Shown here one piece after another: positions 21,873 to 33,073 of a stretch of 64,000 bases of DNA (position 1 is the first letter of the stretch; each line of letters opens with the position of its first letter). This DNA comes from Zizania palustris (lineage: Eukaryota; Streptophyta; Magnoliopsida; Poales; Poaceae), in assembly GCA_019279435.1 (NCBI GenBank), contig JAAALK010000286.1:31247712-31311711 (forward strand). Reading direction: 5' to 3'. The translations under genes were made by a program, and so were the position numbers. The notes under the pieces are model-generated. The model saw only the letters and a list, made by a program, of their open reading frames with translations. It did no database searches and was not told where the DNA came from.

Positions 21873-23288
21873 TGTAGGATCGATGTACCGACTAGAGGGG
21901 GGTGAATAGGCGGTTTTTTAAAACTAATTCAATTTCAGCTGAACAATGATCAAGGTCCTAAGACAATGGTAGCAAAACGCTAGAACAAGTATATTACTCT
22001 AGAAAAGTAAGCTTGCACAAATAAACTTGCTCGAAGATAAAAGGGACAAGAGACAACCGAATTTTATCCCGAGGTTCGGAAATTTGCCAATTTCCTACGT
22101 CCTTGTTGAGGCGAGTTTCACTTGACCGCTCTCTTCACCAAGCCTCGAATTTCTCAAAGAGAAATTAGCTTGAAGATGAGCCGGCACCGGAAGTGCAACT
22201 CTCGGGCCTCGATCACTAGTGGTAGCTCTTCTCCACTCCGGATAGGCGAGCTCCAACCTTCACAACCTCCCGGGTCTCCTCCACAACCTTCTAGGAGAGA
22301 TCACCGATTTCTTCTCCAAGCCGTCTAGGAGATGGCAATCTCCAAGAGTAACAAGCTGCAATCAAAGCTAGGAGAAGATGATCAAGTGCCAAAATGCCAA
22401 TGCAATGCAATTTACTCAATCACTTGATCACCTCTTTTTCTTCCCAACCTCACTAGTGCTCAAATTAGTGCTCAATGGTGGGAGAGACTCTCTTGTGCTC
22501 AAGAATGCTCAAATGAATGCCAAAAGTCTAGCAAAGGAGCTGTAGCAAGGGTTTATATAGCCACACACTCAAAAACTAGCCGTTACACGAGTTAGGTGGC
22601 TCTCTGCGCACTGTCGGTCTGACCGCCCATCTTGGGCCGGTCTGACCGACCACAACTGCAACGGCTAGAAAACTAGCCCTTTACTGATGTGACAGGACGC
22701 CTCGGTCTGACCGGCCATGCTGGCCCGGTCGGACCGGCCCTATCCGGTCTGACCGGCCATCGGCTCGGTCGGACCGATAGTGCTCCCGTCGGCTCTGTAA
22801 ACCAGCAGTTTTCTGCCCTGCGCAACCCGGTCGGACCGGCCCTCTAGCCGGTCGGACCGCCCAACTCCAGCCGGTCTGACCGGACCCACATGGTCGGTCA
22901 GACCGCCAGGGTCAGACAACTCCAACAAAATGCTGCAATAGTTTTTCAAGGAATTTGCCAAAATAGCAACTTTTCCAACAATCACACATGATCAAAAGAT
23001 ACTATATGCAATGCAAATTGGCACTTGAAAATCAACTCATAACCAAGATGCAACCCCTCTTTATAGTACGGCAAAAACAAAATTTTAAACCTATCCTAAT
23101 TGATCGCTCCAAACACCTCGATCAATCTCTAGATTCCTTCAAACCTTTTGCCGTAGCCTTTAAACGACCAGATCTTCGGGTTTCCCATCTTGTGCTCCAT
23201 TTGCGCGGGACCTACTCATTTCCTTCACACTTTAAGAAAAATATTAGTCCACAAAACGCATGTTTATCATTAATTACCAAAACTCACA
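21873..23288 (-). mobile_element. 3' LTR of element E (Ty1/copia, SIRE/Maximus type)
   Basis: A 1416-bp LTR, TGTAGGATCG to AACTCACA as read on the plus strand. It is the same length as, and about 99% identical to, 31658-33073 (about 12 differences counted by eye). Minus-strand TATATAAA lies near 22553. It contains a dense array of GGTCGGACCGG-type palindromes. Confidence 0.95.
22610..22915. repeat. Array of GGTCNGACC palindromes in the E LTR
   Basis: About a dozen copies of CGGTCGGACCGGCC-like dyads (GGTCTGACCG, GGTCGGACCG) in 300 bp, spaced irregularly at about 15-30 bp. The same motif recurs in the other LTR and inside E. Confidence 0.85.
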
Positions 23289-23319
23289 TAGGGCCTAGAT
23301 CTTCAATCTCCCCCTTTTT
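23289..23319 (-). other. Polypurine tract of element E
   Basis: The minus strand holds AAAAAGGGGGAGATTGAAGA shortly before the 3' LTR start TGTGAG, a typical copia purine tract. It confirms the minus-strand orientation. Confidence 0.8.
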
Positions 23320-23707
23320 GGTAATTGATGACAAACACTTAAGAGATAAAGAAATATGTTAAAGTAGAAGTATCCACAATTAAGCGCAAAGCTCCCCCTG
23401 AAGAAATGATGGGGTACAAGTATATGGAGCAAGATATGAGTGATAATTCCAAACACAATTCACAAATTCAATGAAGCAAAGAGAGTTTTTCATAATAAAA
23501 GCAAATAGTTCAAATTAAGTTCAGTACGATATGGAAAGCAAATAGTGTTCGTTATACAAACAACCATAGATAGAGCGATATAAAAAGATTGTTCCTTCCT
23601 AATCTTTCCTTCTTACTACTGCTTCCTTCTCCCCTAACCTTCTGCTGCCTTCTCCCCTACTGCTAACTGCTTCTCCCCCTTTTGGCATCAAGAACCAAAA
23701 AGAGAGA

Positions 23708-25093
23708 CTAATCCTGGGAAGGAGGCTGAGAATCATCAAGGCGACGACGACGGCGCTGGTACTGAAGAGGGTAACCTGCTGAGGAAGATGAATCTAGCCG
23801 ATCAACTCGAGAAGAAAGAGTGTCAATCCTGGAGTTGATACGCTCTTGACCTCCTTGAAGGTTCTGCAGATGGGAGGAGATAGCTTCTTGTCCTAGAGCC
23901 ATTTGATCCATTCTTGCATTTAACTGAAGAAAGCCAGCTGTCACTTGTTGAAGAACTGGATCAAAGAACTGGGTGGCATCCATACCAAAATAAGCACCAG
24001 ATCCAGAGCTCTGAGGAGGAGCAAAAGAGCTGCTAGGAATGTCCTGAGGATGAACCTGTCCTGCTCCCATATCGGCTGAATCGACGGCTGGAGCCAAAGG
24101 AGTAGACGAGAAGCGAGGCCTGTACTGAGAGTGGGTGATATCAAGGCGCTCATTCACATTTCCTACTTTGCTCAAAATTAATCTCATGATAAACGGAGCA
24201 TAGTAGACTCCAAGAGTGAGGCTTCCTTTTGAGAGTGCCATCTCATATAACATCAAATGGATGACATCAAACCTCTTTCCAGTCATCACTGCATCTAGAA
24301 GAGTCCAAGCAACACCTCGAATAGCATCATTGTTGCCCAGACGCGGTAAAATGGAGTGCCGCAGGATGCGATGTGCCACACTATGAAGAGTCTTCATTCC
24401 AGTGACCCCTCCAATCTTGTGAGCAGCAGATGGGATGTAGAATTGAGCCATCTCTTCTTCTGACAAAGGATTGTGAGTGAACTCATCATGCAGTCTGAGG
24501 CCAGAAGAGAACCTTATGTCCCAAGCACTCTGAATTTCTTGCTTTGTAGCAATGCAAAAGATATCTCCAGTCATCCATGTGAGAGAATCACAAGTGGCAA
24601 GTATGAATATTGTGGCATAAAACTGACGGATAACATCCCAATTGAAATCTTGCTTCAGACTCACTATTTTGTTTATACCAATAGTTCCAAATATGTTCCT
24701 GAGAGCTGCAACCTTTCCACTTAGATCCCTCCAAGAAATCCACTTATGAGGAGCCAAAGAACGGTTCTCATATGCAATGTTGAATACCTCTTTCTGAAAT
24801 TTTGTATGAAACCGCTGATCTGATGTATCTCTTGGTCTGAGAAATTGATTGTGGTGGCGCAGACGAGCAAAGTTCTCTTGATTTCGAACATCCACCTTGA
24901 ATTCCAAAGATGCAAAAGGATCTTCACTAGCTGCTGGTGGTTGAGGTGCCAATTCTTCTTCATTCTCAGAGCTGTCATCCTCATAGGCAAAATCCTCGTC
25001 ACTGTCATCTTGAAAGTGTCGGGATGATTGGCCACGGTCCTCGACAAACTTTGAGCGATGCTCATTTCCTTGGGAACGGCCGGCGCGAGGCAT
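23708..25093 (-). CDS. Element E third ORF (env-position protein)
   Basis: An uninterrupted 461-codon frame lies downstream of pol and upstream of the 3' LTR, on the same strand as gag and pol. SIRE/Maximus copia elements are known to carry an extra, sometimes called env-like, ORF in this place. The N-terminus is acidic (DDSDEDFAYEDDSSENEEE). The middle is a compact region with FHTKFQKEVF and DSLTWMTGDIF, resembling grass transposon proteins of unknown function. The C-terminus is a heptad-like segment with Gln/Leu/Arg repeats, probably a coiled coil, ending in YQRRRRR. I see no signal peptide or transmembrane segment, so an envelope role is not supported. Confidence 0.75.
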   Translation of the reverse strand: MPRAGRSQGNEHRSKFVEDRGQSSRHFQDDSDEDFAYEDDSSENEEELAPQPPAASEDPFASLEFKVDVRNQENFARLRHHNQFLRPRDTSDQRFHTKFQKEVFNIAYENRSLAPHKWISWRDLSGKVAALRNIFGTIGINKIVSLKQDFNWDVIRQFYATIFILATCDSLTWMTGDIFCIATKQEIQSAWDIRFSSGLRLHDEFTHNPLSEEEMAQFYIPSAAHKIGGVTGMKTLHSVAHRILRHSILPRLGNNDAIRGVAWTLLDAVMTGKRFDVIHLMLYEMALSKGSLTLGVYYAPFIMRLILSKVGNVNERLDITHSQYRPRFSSTPLAPAVDSADMGAGQVHPQDIPSSSFAPPQSSGSGAYFGMDATQFFDPVLQQVTAGFLQLNARMDQMALGQEAISSHLQNLQGGQERINSRIDTLSSRVDRLDSSSSAGYPLQYQRRRRRLDDSQPPSQD

Positions 25094-25099
25094 GACTGA

Positions 25100-26385
25100 A
25101 TCAAAGATTTAACCCAGATGAGATTAAAGATATGATTTGAGACAATCTATGAATTTGTTAGAGGGCAAAAGCATCAATGAGCAATGATGTGCAAAAGAGG
25201 GGCAGGCATTGGGAGGTCGGTCTGACCGAGGTAATAGGGCCGGTCGGACCGCCAGTTCATGGTCGGTCGGACCGCCCATTACCCACCGGTCTGACCGGCC
25301 TAGCAACCCGGGCACAAATCCCCTTTTGCACAAGATTTCTCTATAATCAAAATTTGCCATATCAAATTTCATAGAGGCATGGGAAATAGTATCACAAGGC
25401 TAATCAATTGAGTTTAAAGAGGATTTAGCCTTGGCAAGTTGACATGCAAGCCCATGAACAAGAACCCTAACCCTAGCCTCTAAAAGGATGAAATCCATGG
25501 ATTTGATTGGAGGAAGTTCTTACCGGCAAGGGAAAATGAACTCGAGGTCGGACCGGAGAAGATCCACCGATTGGACCGGCAAGAAGATCGATGAAACGAA
25601 ATTTTTAGGGTTGGGGGCAAGAGTGGAGGAGAGGAACTCGGTTTGAGAGGAGAGGAAATAATAGAGGGGAGAGAAAACTGAATAGAGAGGGGAGTTATAA
25701 CCCTGCCCGAGCCCCGGTCGGACCGGCCATGTAGGCCCGGTTGGACCGACGCAGCAAGGGCGGTCGGACCGGCCATGTAGGCCCGGTCAGACCGACACCA
25801 CTATAGCTCAGCAATTAAAATCAAAGCACAAAGAGGAGCTTAAGTGAGAAATATAGCAAAATAATTTTGAAAAATTTCAAACTTTGCAGAAACATAGAAT
25901 AACTCCCAAGGTTTATAACACATCAAGTTTTCAAATTTTTAAGTTCACAAAGAAACTGTTTGCGGCCAAAGTTTTCAACACGTCCGAACTCTTGTCCGAA
26001 CACTTGTCTAAACTTTAATTCTTTGAATATCTTTTGATAGGATGGATAAAGTTAAAACATTTGAATACGAAAAATGATCATATGATCCATATCTATAAGT
26101 TTTGTTTTGGACAAAAGTTCAAAATATGTCTTGAAATAAAATCATGGGAGAAATTTGTTTTTAACTCAAAGATAGGATTTTGAGGATACCAAAACTTTCA
26201 AATTTTGTTTTTCAACAAATTGAGCAATTTCCAACATATAGGAGTAACCTTATACTCCCCCTTAATGTATAGCCTTAGAAACACATATAAAAGTACATGA
26301 ACTTCAAATATGGCATTGCAAGCATAAAAGCATACATATATGTCACAAGGATAGAAAATTCTAAAACTCACACATATGCATGATT
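25100..26385. other. Spacer between pol and the third ORF of element E
   Basis: It carries two further clusters of GGTCGGACCG palindromes (25213-25300 and 25540-25795), then AT-rich sequence. A promoter for the third ORF could lie here, but no clear TATA box in the right place was identified. Confidence 0.5.
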
Positions 26386-29300
26386 TCAAGCCACATTTGA
26401 GAATTCTATTATATTCAATTCATTCCTAAGCTTACAAAAGCGGGATTCATCAAGTGGTTTGGTAAAGATATCTGCTAATTGATCTTCGGTTCTTATGTGG
26501 CTAATGACAATGTCACCTTTGCCAACATGATCTCTTAGAAAGTGGTGGCGAATATCAATATGTTTGGTTCTAGAGTGTTGGACTGGATTGTTGGCAATTT
26601 TGACGGCGCTATCATTGTCACAAAGAAGAGGGACATTTGAGAATTCTATTCCATAATCAAGCAAGGTTTGCCTCATCCAAAGTAATTGCGCACAGCAACT
26701 ACCCGCTGATACATATTCTGCCTCAGCGGTGGAAAGGGCAACGGAGTTTTGTTTCTTAGAGGCCCAAGAAACAAGATACCTCCCAAGGAATTGACACCCT
26801 CCAGAAGTGCTTTTACGATCAACTTTGCAACCGGCATAATCCGAATTGGAATAGCCAATTAGCTCAAATTTAGCACCTTTGGGGTACCACAAGCCTATAT
26901 GGATGGAATGTTTTAAATATCTTAGAATTCTCTTGACCGCCATCAAATGACAATCTTTTGGTGCGGCTTGAAATCTAGCACACATGCAAACACTAAACAT
27001 GATATCGGGCCTAGATGCGGTAAGATAGAGCAAACTACCAATCATGGATCTATATAATTTTTGATCTACCGGTTTACCTCCCTCATTTAGGTCGAGATGT
27101 CCGTTGGTCGCCATAGGGGTCTTGATAGGCTTTGCTTCCATCAATCCGAACCTTTTGAGAAGATCATGAATATACTTCGTTTGGCTCACAAAGGTTCCAT
27201 TCTTGAGTTGCTTGACTTGAAGTCCAAGGAAGAAACTAGATTCTCCTATCATGGACATCTCAAATTCCCTAGACATCATATCACCAAAAACTTTGCACAA
27301 TTCTTCATTAGTAGAACCGAATATAATATCATCGACATAAATTTGACAGACAAAGAAATCATCATTAATTATTTTTTTGAACAAGGTAGTGTCGACTTTA
27401 CCAATTTTAAAACCTTTTGAGAGGAGAAAATCTCTCAATCTTTCATACCAAGCTCTAGGAGCTTGTTTTAGACCATAGAGAGCTTTTGAGAGTTTATAAA
27501 CATGATTAGGATTTTTAGGATTCTCAAAGCCGGGTGGTTGTTCAACAAAAACTAGTTCGGCTATTTCGCCATTCAAGAAAGCACTTTTCACATCCATTTG
27601 ATATAACTTAATATCAAAACATGAAGCAAAAGCAAGTAAGATGCGAATAGCTTCTAGTCTAGCAACGGGAGCAAAGGTTTCACCAAAATCCAAACCTTCA
27701 ACTTGAGTGAATCCTTGTGCTACCAATCTTGCCTTGTTTCTCACGACCAACCCATTTTCATCTTGCTTGTTCCTAAAAACCCACTTTGTTCCAATTATGT
27801 TGTGCTCCTTGGGTCTCTCCACCAATGTCCAAACTTTGTTTCTTTCAAAGTTGTTGAGCTCTTCATGCATAGCATTTACCCAATCAGGGTCATTTAGAGC
27901 TTCATCTACATGTTTAGGCTCAATAGAAGAAACAAACGAGTAATGTTCACAAATAGAAGCAACACGAGATCTAGTTTGAACACCCTTACTAATGTCACCC
28001 AAGACTTGATCAATTGAGTGATCTTTTGCGGTGGCATTGTGAACTTTGGATGAAACAGTAGAGGATTGATCTTTGGCTTCATCTTCATCAAGTTGAGTCA
28101 AATTTTGCGTAGCGGAAGTAGAAGCTTCAACTTGAGTGGAGGATGGAAGTTCATCATCTTCTTTAGGCTTGATGTCTCCGATTGACATTTTCTTCATTGC
28201 CCTTATCAAGCCTTCATCACCTACATCATCCAAATTCTCGTGCCCCTCTTGGGAGCCATTAGTCTCATCAAATTGAACATCCGAGGTTTCTTCAACAATA
28301 CCTTTGTTCTTGTTATACACTCGGTATGCCTTGCTATTTGATGCATATCCAAGAAGAAATCCTTCATCACAACGACTTTCAAACTTGGTTAGTCTAACAC
28401 CTTTTCTATAAATATAGCATTTGCAACCAAAAACACGAAAGTAAGCAATATTTGGTTTTCGTCCAATTAAGAGTTCATATGGAGTCTTTTTCAAAAGACG
28501 ATGTAAATAAAGACGATTAGAAGCATGGCAAGAAGTGTTTATAGCTTCCGCCCAAAAAGAGTCGGAGACACTATACTCATCAAGCATAGTTCTAGCCATC
28601 TCAATAAGGGTCCTATTCTTTCTTTCCACAACACCATTTTGTTGTGGTGAATAGGTGGCGGAAAGCTCATGCTTAATGCCGAGATCATCACAATAATCCT
28701 CAATATTTGTATTCTTAAACTCAGATCCATTGTCACTCCTCACTTTTACAATAGAAAAGTTGAATTCGTTTTGAGCTCGTTTTGCAAACTTTTTGAAAAT
28801 CTCGGAGGTCTTAGCTTTGTCATGCAAAAAGAAAACCCAAGTAAACCTTGAGAAATCATCCACAATAACAAGACAAAGACTATTTCCACCGATGCTTTTG
28901 TAAGTTGTTGGACCAAATAAATCAATATGCAAAAGCTCCAAAGGTCTAGAAGTGGACATGATGCTTTTGCTAGGATGAGAGCAAGCAACTTGCCTCCCCG
29001 CTTGACAAGCACTACAAAGTTTATCTTTTTCAAATTTTATATCTTTCAGACCAACAACCAAATCTCTTTTTGCAAGTTTGTTTAGTTGATTCATTCCCAC
29101 ATGAGCAAGCCTTCTATGCCAAAGCCAACCCAATGAGGTTTTTGCAACCAAACAAGTTTTCAAATTAGCTTCATTTGAAGAGAGATCCACCAAATAGAGA
29201 TTTCCAAAACGAAAACCTTTGAAAACTAAGGAGTTATCATGGATACTTGTTACAAATACTTCTTGAGGATTAAATGTGCATGAAAGGCCTAAATCACATA

Positions 29301-29517
29301 GTTGAGCAATGGACAATAAGTTGAAATTCAATGACTCAACTAGTGAAACATTTGAAATGGAGAAATCATTTGAGATAGCAATTTTACCTAGACCCATTAC
29401 CTTTCCTTTACTATTATCACCGAAGGTCACTCTTTCTTGATCTTTGGCACCAACTTCAAATGACGTGAACATCTTCCTATCACCGGTCATATGTTGAGTG
29501 CACCCACTATCAAGCAC
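26386..29517 (-). CDS. Element E pol polyprotein (PR-IN-RT-RH)
   Basis: An uninterrupted 1043-codon frame in Ty1/copia order. Protease: LDSGCTQHMTGD at the start; the open frame extends slightly upstream to WVLDSG. Pre-integrase zinc finger: WHRRLAHVGMNQL, then CSACQAGRQ. Integrase core: LLHIDLFGP, RSDNGSEF and VVERKNRT supply the DDE residues. RT: TKWVFRNKQDENG, VARLEAIR and the catalytic YVDDIIFGS. RNase H: STAEAEYVSA and CDNDSAVK, ending in RTKHIDIRHHF. It follows gag in the same frame but behind stop codons (TGA and TAG near 29540-29562). Whether those are natural recoding stops or decay is unclear. It looks capable of encoding active enzymes. Confidence 0.9.
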   Translation of the reverse strand: MLDSGCTQHMTGDRKMFTSFEVGAKDQERVTFGDNSKGKVMGLGKIAISNDFSISNVSLVESLNFNLLSIAQLCDLGLSCTFNPQEVFVTSIHDNSLVFKGFRFGNLYLVDLSSNEANLKTCLVAKTSLGWLWHRRLAHVGMNQLNKLAKRDLVVGLKDIKFEKDKLCSACQAGRQVACSHPSKSIMSTSRPLELLHIDLFGPTTYKSIGGNSLCLVIVDDFSRFTWVFFLHDKAKTSEIFKKFAKRAQNEFNFSIVKVRSDNGSEFKNTNIEDYCDDLGIKHELSATYSPQQNGVVERKNRTLIEMARTMLDEYSVSDSFWAEAINTSCHASNRLYLHRLLKKTPYELLIGRKPNIAYFRVFGCKCYIYRKGVRLTKFESRCDEGFLLGYASNSKAYRVYNKNKGIVEETSDVQFDETNGSQEGHENLDDVGDEGLIRAMKKMSIGDIKPKEDDELPSSTQVEASTSATQNLTQLDEDEAKDQSSTVSSKVHNATAKDHSIDQVLGDISKGVQTRSRVASICEHYSFVSSIEPKHVDEALNDPDWVNAMHEELNNFERNKVWTLVERPKEHNIIGTKWVFRNKQDENGLVVRNKARLVAQGFTQVEGLDFGETFAPVARLEAIRILLAFASCFDIKLYQMDVKSAFLNGEIAELVFVEQPPGFENPKNPNHVYKLSKALYGLKQAPRAWYERLRDFLLSKGFKIGKVDTTLFKKIINDDFFVCQIYVDDIIFGSTNEELCKVFGDMMSREFEMSMIGESSFFLGLQVKQLKNGTFVSQTKYIHDLLKRFGLMEAKPIKTPMATNGHLDLNEGGKPVDQKLYRSMIGSLLYLTASRPDIMFSVCMCARFQAAPKDCHLMAVKRILRYLKHSIHIGLWYPKGAKFELIGYSNSDYAGCKVDRKSTSGGCQFLGRYLVSWASKKQNSVALSTAEAEYVSAGSCCAQLLWMRQTLLDYGIEFSNVPLLCDNDSAVKIANNPVQHSRTKHIDIRHHFLRDHVGKGDIVISHIRTEDQLADIFTKPLDESRFCKLRNELNIIEFSNVA

Positions 29518-29559
29518 CCAATGTGATCCTCCGGTGTGGTAATTTATCTACAAAAGAGA

Positions 29560-31605
29560 TCAAGCCTTTTTAGGTACCCAAATCCTTTTGGGTCCTTGTA
29601 GGTTAGTTATCAAGGCTTTTGGCACCCAAATAGATTTCTTCTTTTCTCCTAAAATAGGAGTGCCCAAAAACTTAGCATAAATAGAGCCATTATTAGCTCT
29701 CTTAAGCATGTAATGAGAATCAAATACATCATTTTTAGGAATATTGTTTATGTGGCATTCACCAATTATGTGACCAACTTTTCGACATTTATTGCAAAAT
29801 TTTCCATTACTCTTAACAAACCTTGGGGCTTGGTAGGAAGGCTTTTTGCCCTTTTTGGGAACAAAACCAAGTCCCTCCTTGTTGAAAGAGCATCTTTGTT
29901 GGCTTAAAATTTCATCAAGGGTATTTTTACCTTTGAAGCATCTTTCCAAACTCTTACTTAGTTTGGCAACTTGCTCCTTGAGCTCATGATTTTGAACAAT
30001 TAACAATGAATTAGATGAAGATGATATATTTGTTGAACATGAAGCAATATCAAGAGTGGATGAGCATGGCATAGCAAGTAAGTCATCACATGAGGTTGAT
30101 GTGCTAGTCTTTGTAGGAATGCAATTTTCAACATTTAGACATGCATCATCAAAAATATCACATGTGACCCCTATATCTACTTTTGGCCTAATGAGTGTAG
30201 AGGCAATGAGTGCTTCATGAGCTTCCTCAAGCTTCTCATGAGAGACCAAAAGCATCATATGAGAAGTTTTCAACTCCTCATATTTAGCCGTTAAGGACTC
30301 ATGATCTTTCTTGAGAGCCTTAAATTTGACTCTCTCTTTGCCACTTAACTCATTTAGCTCCTCAAGCATTTGTGCAAGATCATCATAAGATAATTCATCA
30401 TCACTATCATTTTGTTCACTAACACAAGTAGATGTTACCTTAGTACTTCCTTTTGCTATGAGACAAAAAGGAGAGTATAGTGATGAAGCTTCCTTAATTG
30501 CGATTCCCGCCATGTTCTTCTTTCTTGAGTTTGACTCACCACCGGAGTCGGAGCTTGAAGAAGAGTCGGAGCTATCTTCATTTGAATCCCATTCTCCCAC
30601 AAATGCTTCATTTCTACCCTTTTTCTTGTTCAACTTCTTGAAGAGCTTTTTCTTCCCATTCTTTTCTTTGTTCTTCTTTTGAGATTTATCATCTTCGCTT
30701 TCTTGTTTGTTCGGGCATCTTGAGGCAAAATGACCCTTCTCATTACACTCGAAACATCTTACATTCTTGAGGTTTCTTTTGGTTGACTTCTTGTCTCCAT
30801 TGTTCTTGAATGAGCTTGAAGAACTTCCTCTCTTTTTCATGAACCGGTTGAACTTTCTCACAAAGAGAGCCATTTCTTCATCCTCGGTATCGCCATCACA
30901 AGAGGTGTCTTCTTTTTCTTCACATTTCTTTTCAACCTTGGCCTTCAAGGCAATATTCTTCTTCTTGGATGAGGAGTGATCTTCGGCGCTTCCTTCAACT
31001 CTCTTGTTCTTGTAAATCTCATTTGTGTTGATAGTTCCAAAAAGAGTTGTGGGTGTCAAACTTGACATATCTGAGTTGATGAGGAAAGTCACCAACGTGT
31101 CATATTTCTCGGGCAAAGCTCTCAACATCTTTTGAGCAACTTCCAACTCCGTGTACTTCACTCCAACACCCTTGAGATCATTGACAATCACATTAAGTCT
31201 TGCATACATCTCATTGACACTTTCATTCGGCAACATGGTGAATGTTTCATAGTTGATCTTGAGGTAGTGTGACTTGGCATTCTTCACACTTGTTGTTCCA
31301 TCATGTATATCTTGAAGAGTGGTCCAAATGTCATGTGCCGTTGAAATATTGCTTATCCTATTGAATTCTTCAGCACACAAACAATTGAACAAAGCATTTG
31401 TAGCTTGAGCATCAAGTTGCATATCTTTCTTGTTTTGATAGGTTAGATTCATCTTGTCTTCAACTTCAAAACCTAACTCAACAATACGTCAAATTTCAAA
31501 GCTCATGGCTTTGAGGTGAGCAGCCATACGAACTTTCCAAATAGAATAGTTAGTGCCATCAAAGTAAGGACCCTTGCCTACGTTGTGAACCACCTCGTCG
31601 GACAT
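29560..31605 (-). pseudogene. Element E gag with one premature stop
   Basis: The start is the ATG at 31605 (MSDEVVHNVGKG), soon after the primer site. The frame meets one TGA at 31489-31491 where copia gags have Trp (FEI-stop-RIVELGF), then stays open for about 640 codons. UBN2-type gag features: NALFNCLCAEEF, DIWTTLQDIHDG and LNVIVNDLKGVG. A CCHC zinc knuckle (CFECNEKGHFASRC) lies near 30750, and a second CCHC-like motif (CNKCRKVGHIIGEC) near 29780. A Lys-rich segment and a heptad-rich coiled-coil region lie between them. A single TGG-to-TGA change is the only clear lesion. Confidence 0.85.
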
Positions 31606-31639
31606 CTTCTCTCTAGGCGGTAAAGCCTAACTTGAGAGA

Positions 31640-31655
31640 CCAAGCTCTGATACCA
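31640..31655 (-). other. Primer binding site of element E
   Basis: The minus strand reads TGGTATCAGAGCTTGG, 2 bp from the 5' LTR; this is the usual initiator-Met tRNA primer site of copia elements. Confidence 0.9.
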
Positions 31656-31657
31656 CT

Positions 31658-33073
31658 TGTAGGATCGATGTACCGACTAGAGGGGGGTGAATAGGCGGTT
31701 TTTTAAAACTAATTCAATTTCAGCTGAACAATGATCAAGGTCCTAAGACAATGGTAGCAAAACGCTAGAACAAGTATATTACTCTAGAAAAGTAAGCTTG
31801 CACAAATAAACTTGCTCGAAGATAAAAGGGACAAGAGACAACCGAATTTTATCCCGAGGTTCGGAAATTTGCCAATTTCCTACGTCCTCGTTGAGGCGAG
31901 TTTCACTTGACCGCTCTCTTCACCAAGCCTCGGATTTCTCAAAGAGAAATTAGCTTGAAGATGAGCCGGCACCGGAAGTGCAACTCTCGGGCCTCGATCA
32001 CTAGTGGTAGCTCTTCTCCACTCCGGACAGGCGAGCTCCAACCTTCACAACCTCCCGGGTCTCCTCCACAACCTTCTAGGAGAGATCACCGGTTTCTTCT
32101 CCAAGCCGTCTAGGAGATGGCAATCTCCAAGAGTAACAAGCTGCAATCAAAGCTAGGAGAAGATGATCAAGTGCCAAAATGCCAATGCAATGCAATTTAC
32201 TCAATCACTTGATCACCCCTTTTTCTTCCCAACCTCACTAGTGCTCAAATTAGTGCTCAATGGTGGGAGAGACTCTCTTGTGCTCAAGAATGCTCAAATG
32301 AATGCCAAAAGTCTAGCAAAGGAGCTGTAGCAAGGGTTTATATAGCCACACACTCAAAAACTAGCCGTTACACGAGTTAGGTGGCTCTCTGCGCACTGTC
32401 GGTCTGACCGCCCATCTTGGGCCGGTCTGACCGACCACAACTGCAACGGCTAGAAAACTAGCCGTTTACTGATGTGACAGGACGCCTCGGTCTGACCGGC
32501 CATGCTGGCCCGGTCGGACGGGCCCTATCCGGTCCGACCGGCCATCGGCTCGGTCGGACCGATAGTGCTCCCGTCGGCTCTGTAAACCAGCAGTTTTCTG
32601 CCCTACGCAACCCGGTCGGACCGGCCCTCTAGCCGGTCGGACCGCCCAACTCCAGCCGGTCTGACCGAACCCACATGGTCGGTCAGACCGCCAGGGTCAG
32701 ACAACTCCAACAAAATGCTGCAATAGTTTTTCAAGGAATTTGCCAAAATAGCAACTTTTGCAACAATCACACATGATCAAAAGATACTATATGCAATGCA
32801 AATTGGCACTTGAAAATCAACTCATAACCAAGATGCAACCCCTCTTTATAGTACGGCAAAAACAAAATTTTAAACCTATCCTAATTGATCGCTCCAAACA
32901 CCTCGATCAATCTCTAGATTCCTTCAAACCTTTTGCCGTAGCCTTTAAACGACTAGATCTTCGGGTTTCCCATCTTGTGCTCCATTTGCGCGGGACCTAC
33001 TCATTTCCTTCACACTTTAAGAAAAATATTAGTCCACAAAACGCATGTTTATCATTAATTACCAAAACTCACA
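31658..33073 (-). mobile_element. 5' LTR of element E
   Basis: 1416 bp, matched to 21873-23288. It ends ACTCACA at 33073, followed directly by GTACG. The flank of the other LTR is ATGGC, so E has no matching target site duplication. Confidence 0.95.
32394..32700. repeat. Second LTR copy of the GGTCNGACC palindrome array
   Basis: Same array as in the left LTR of E. Several of the few differences between the two LTRs fall here (for example GGACGGGCC for GGACCGGCC). Confidence 0.85.

Noticed and set aside
22122..22328. 68-codon ORF repeated almost identically at 31907-32113
   Set aside because: It sits in the LTRs of element E, so conservation only reflects the recent LTR pair.
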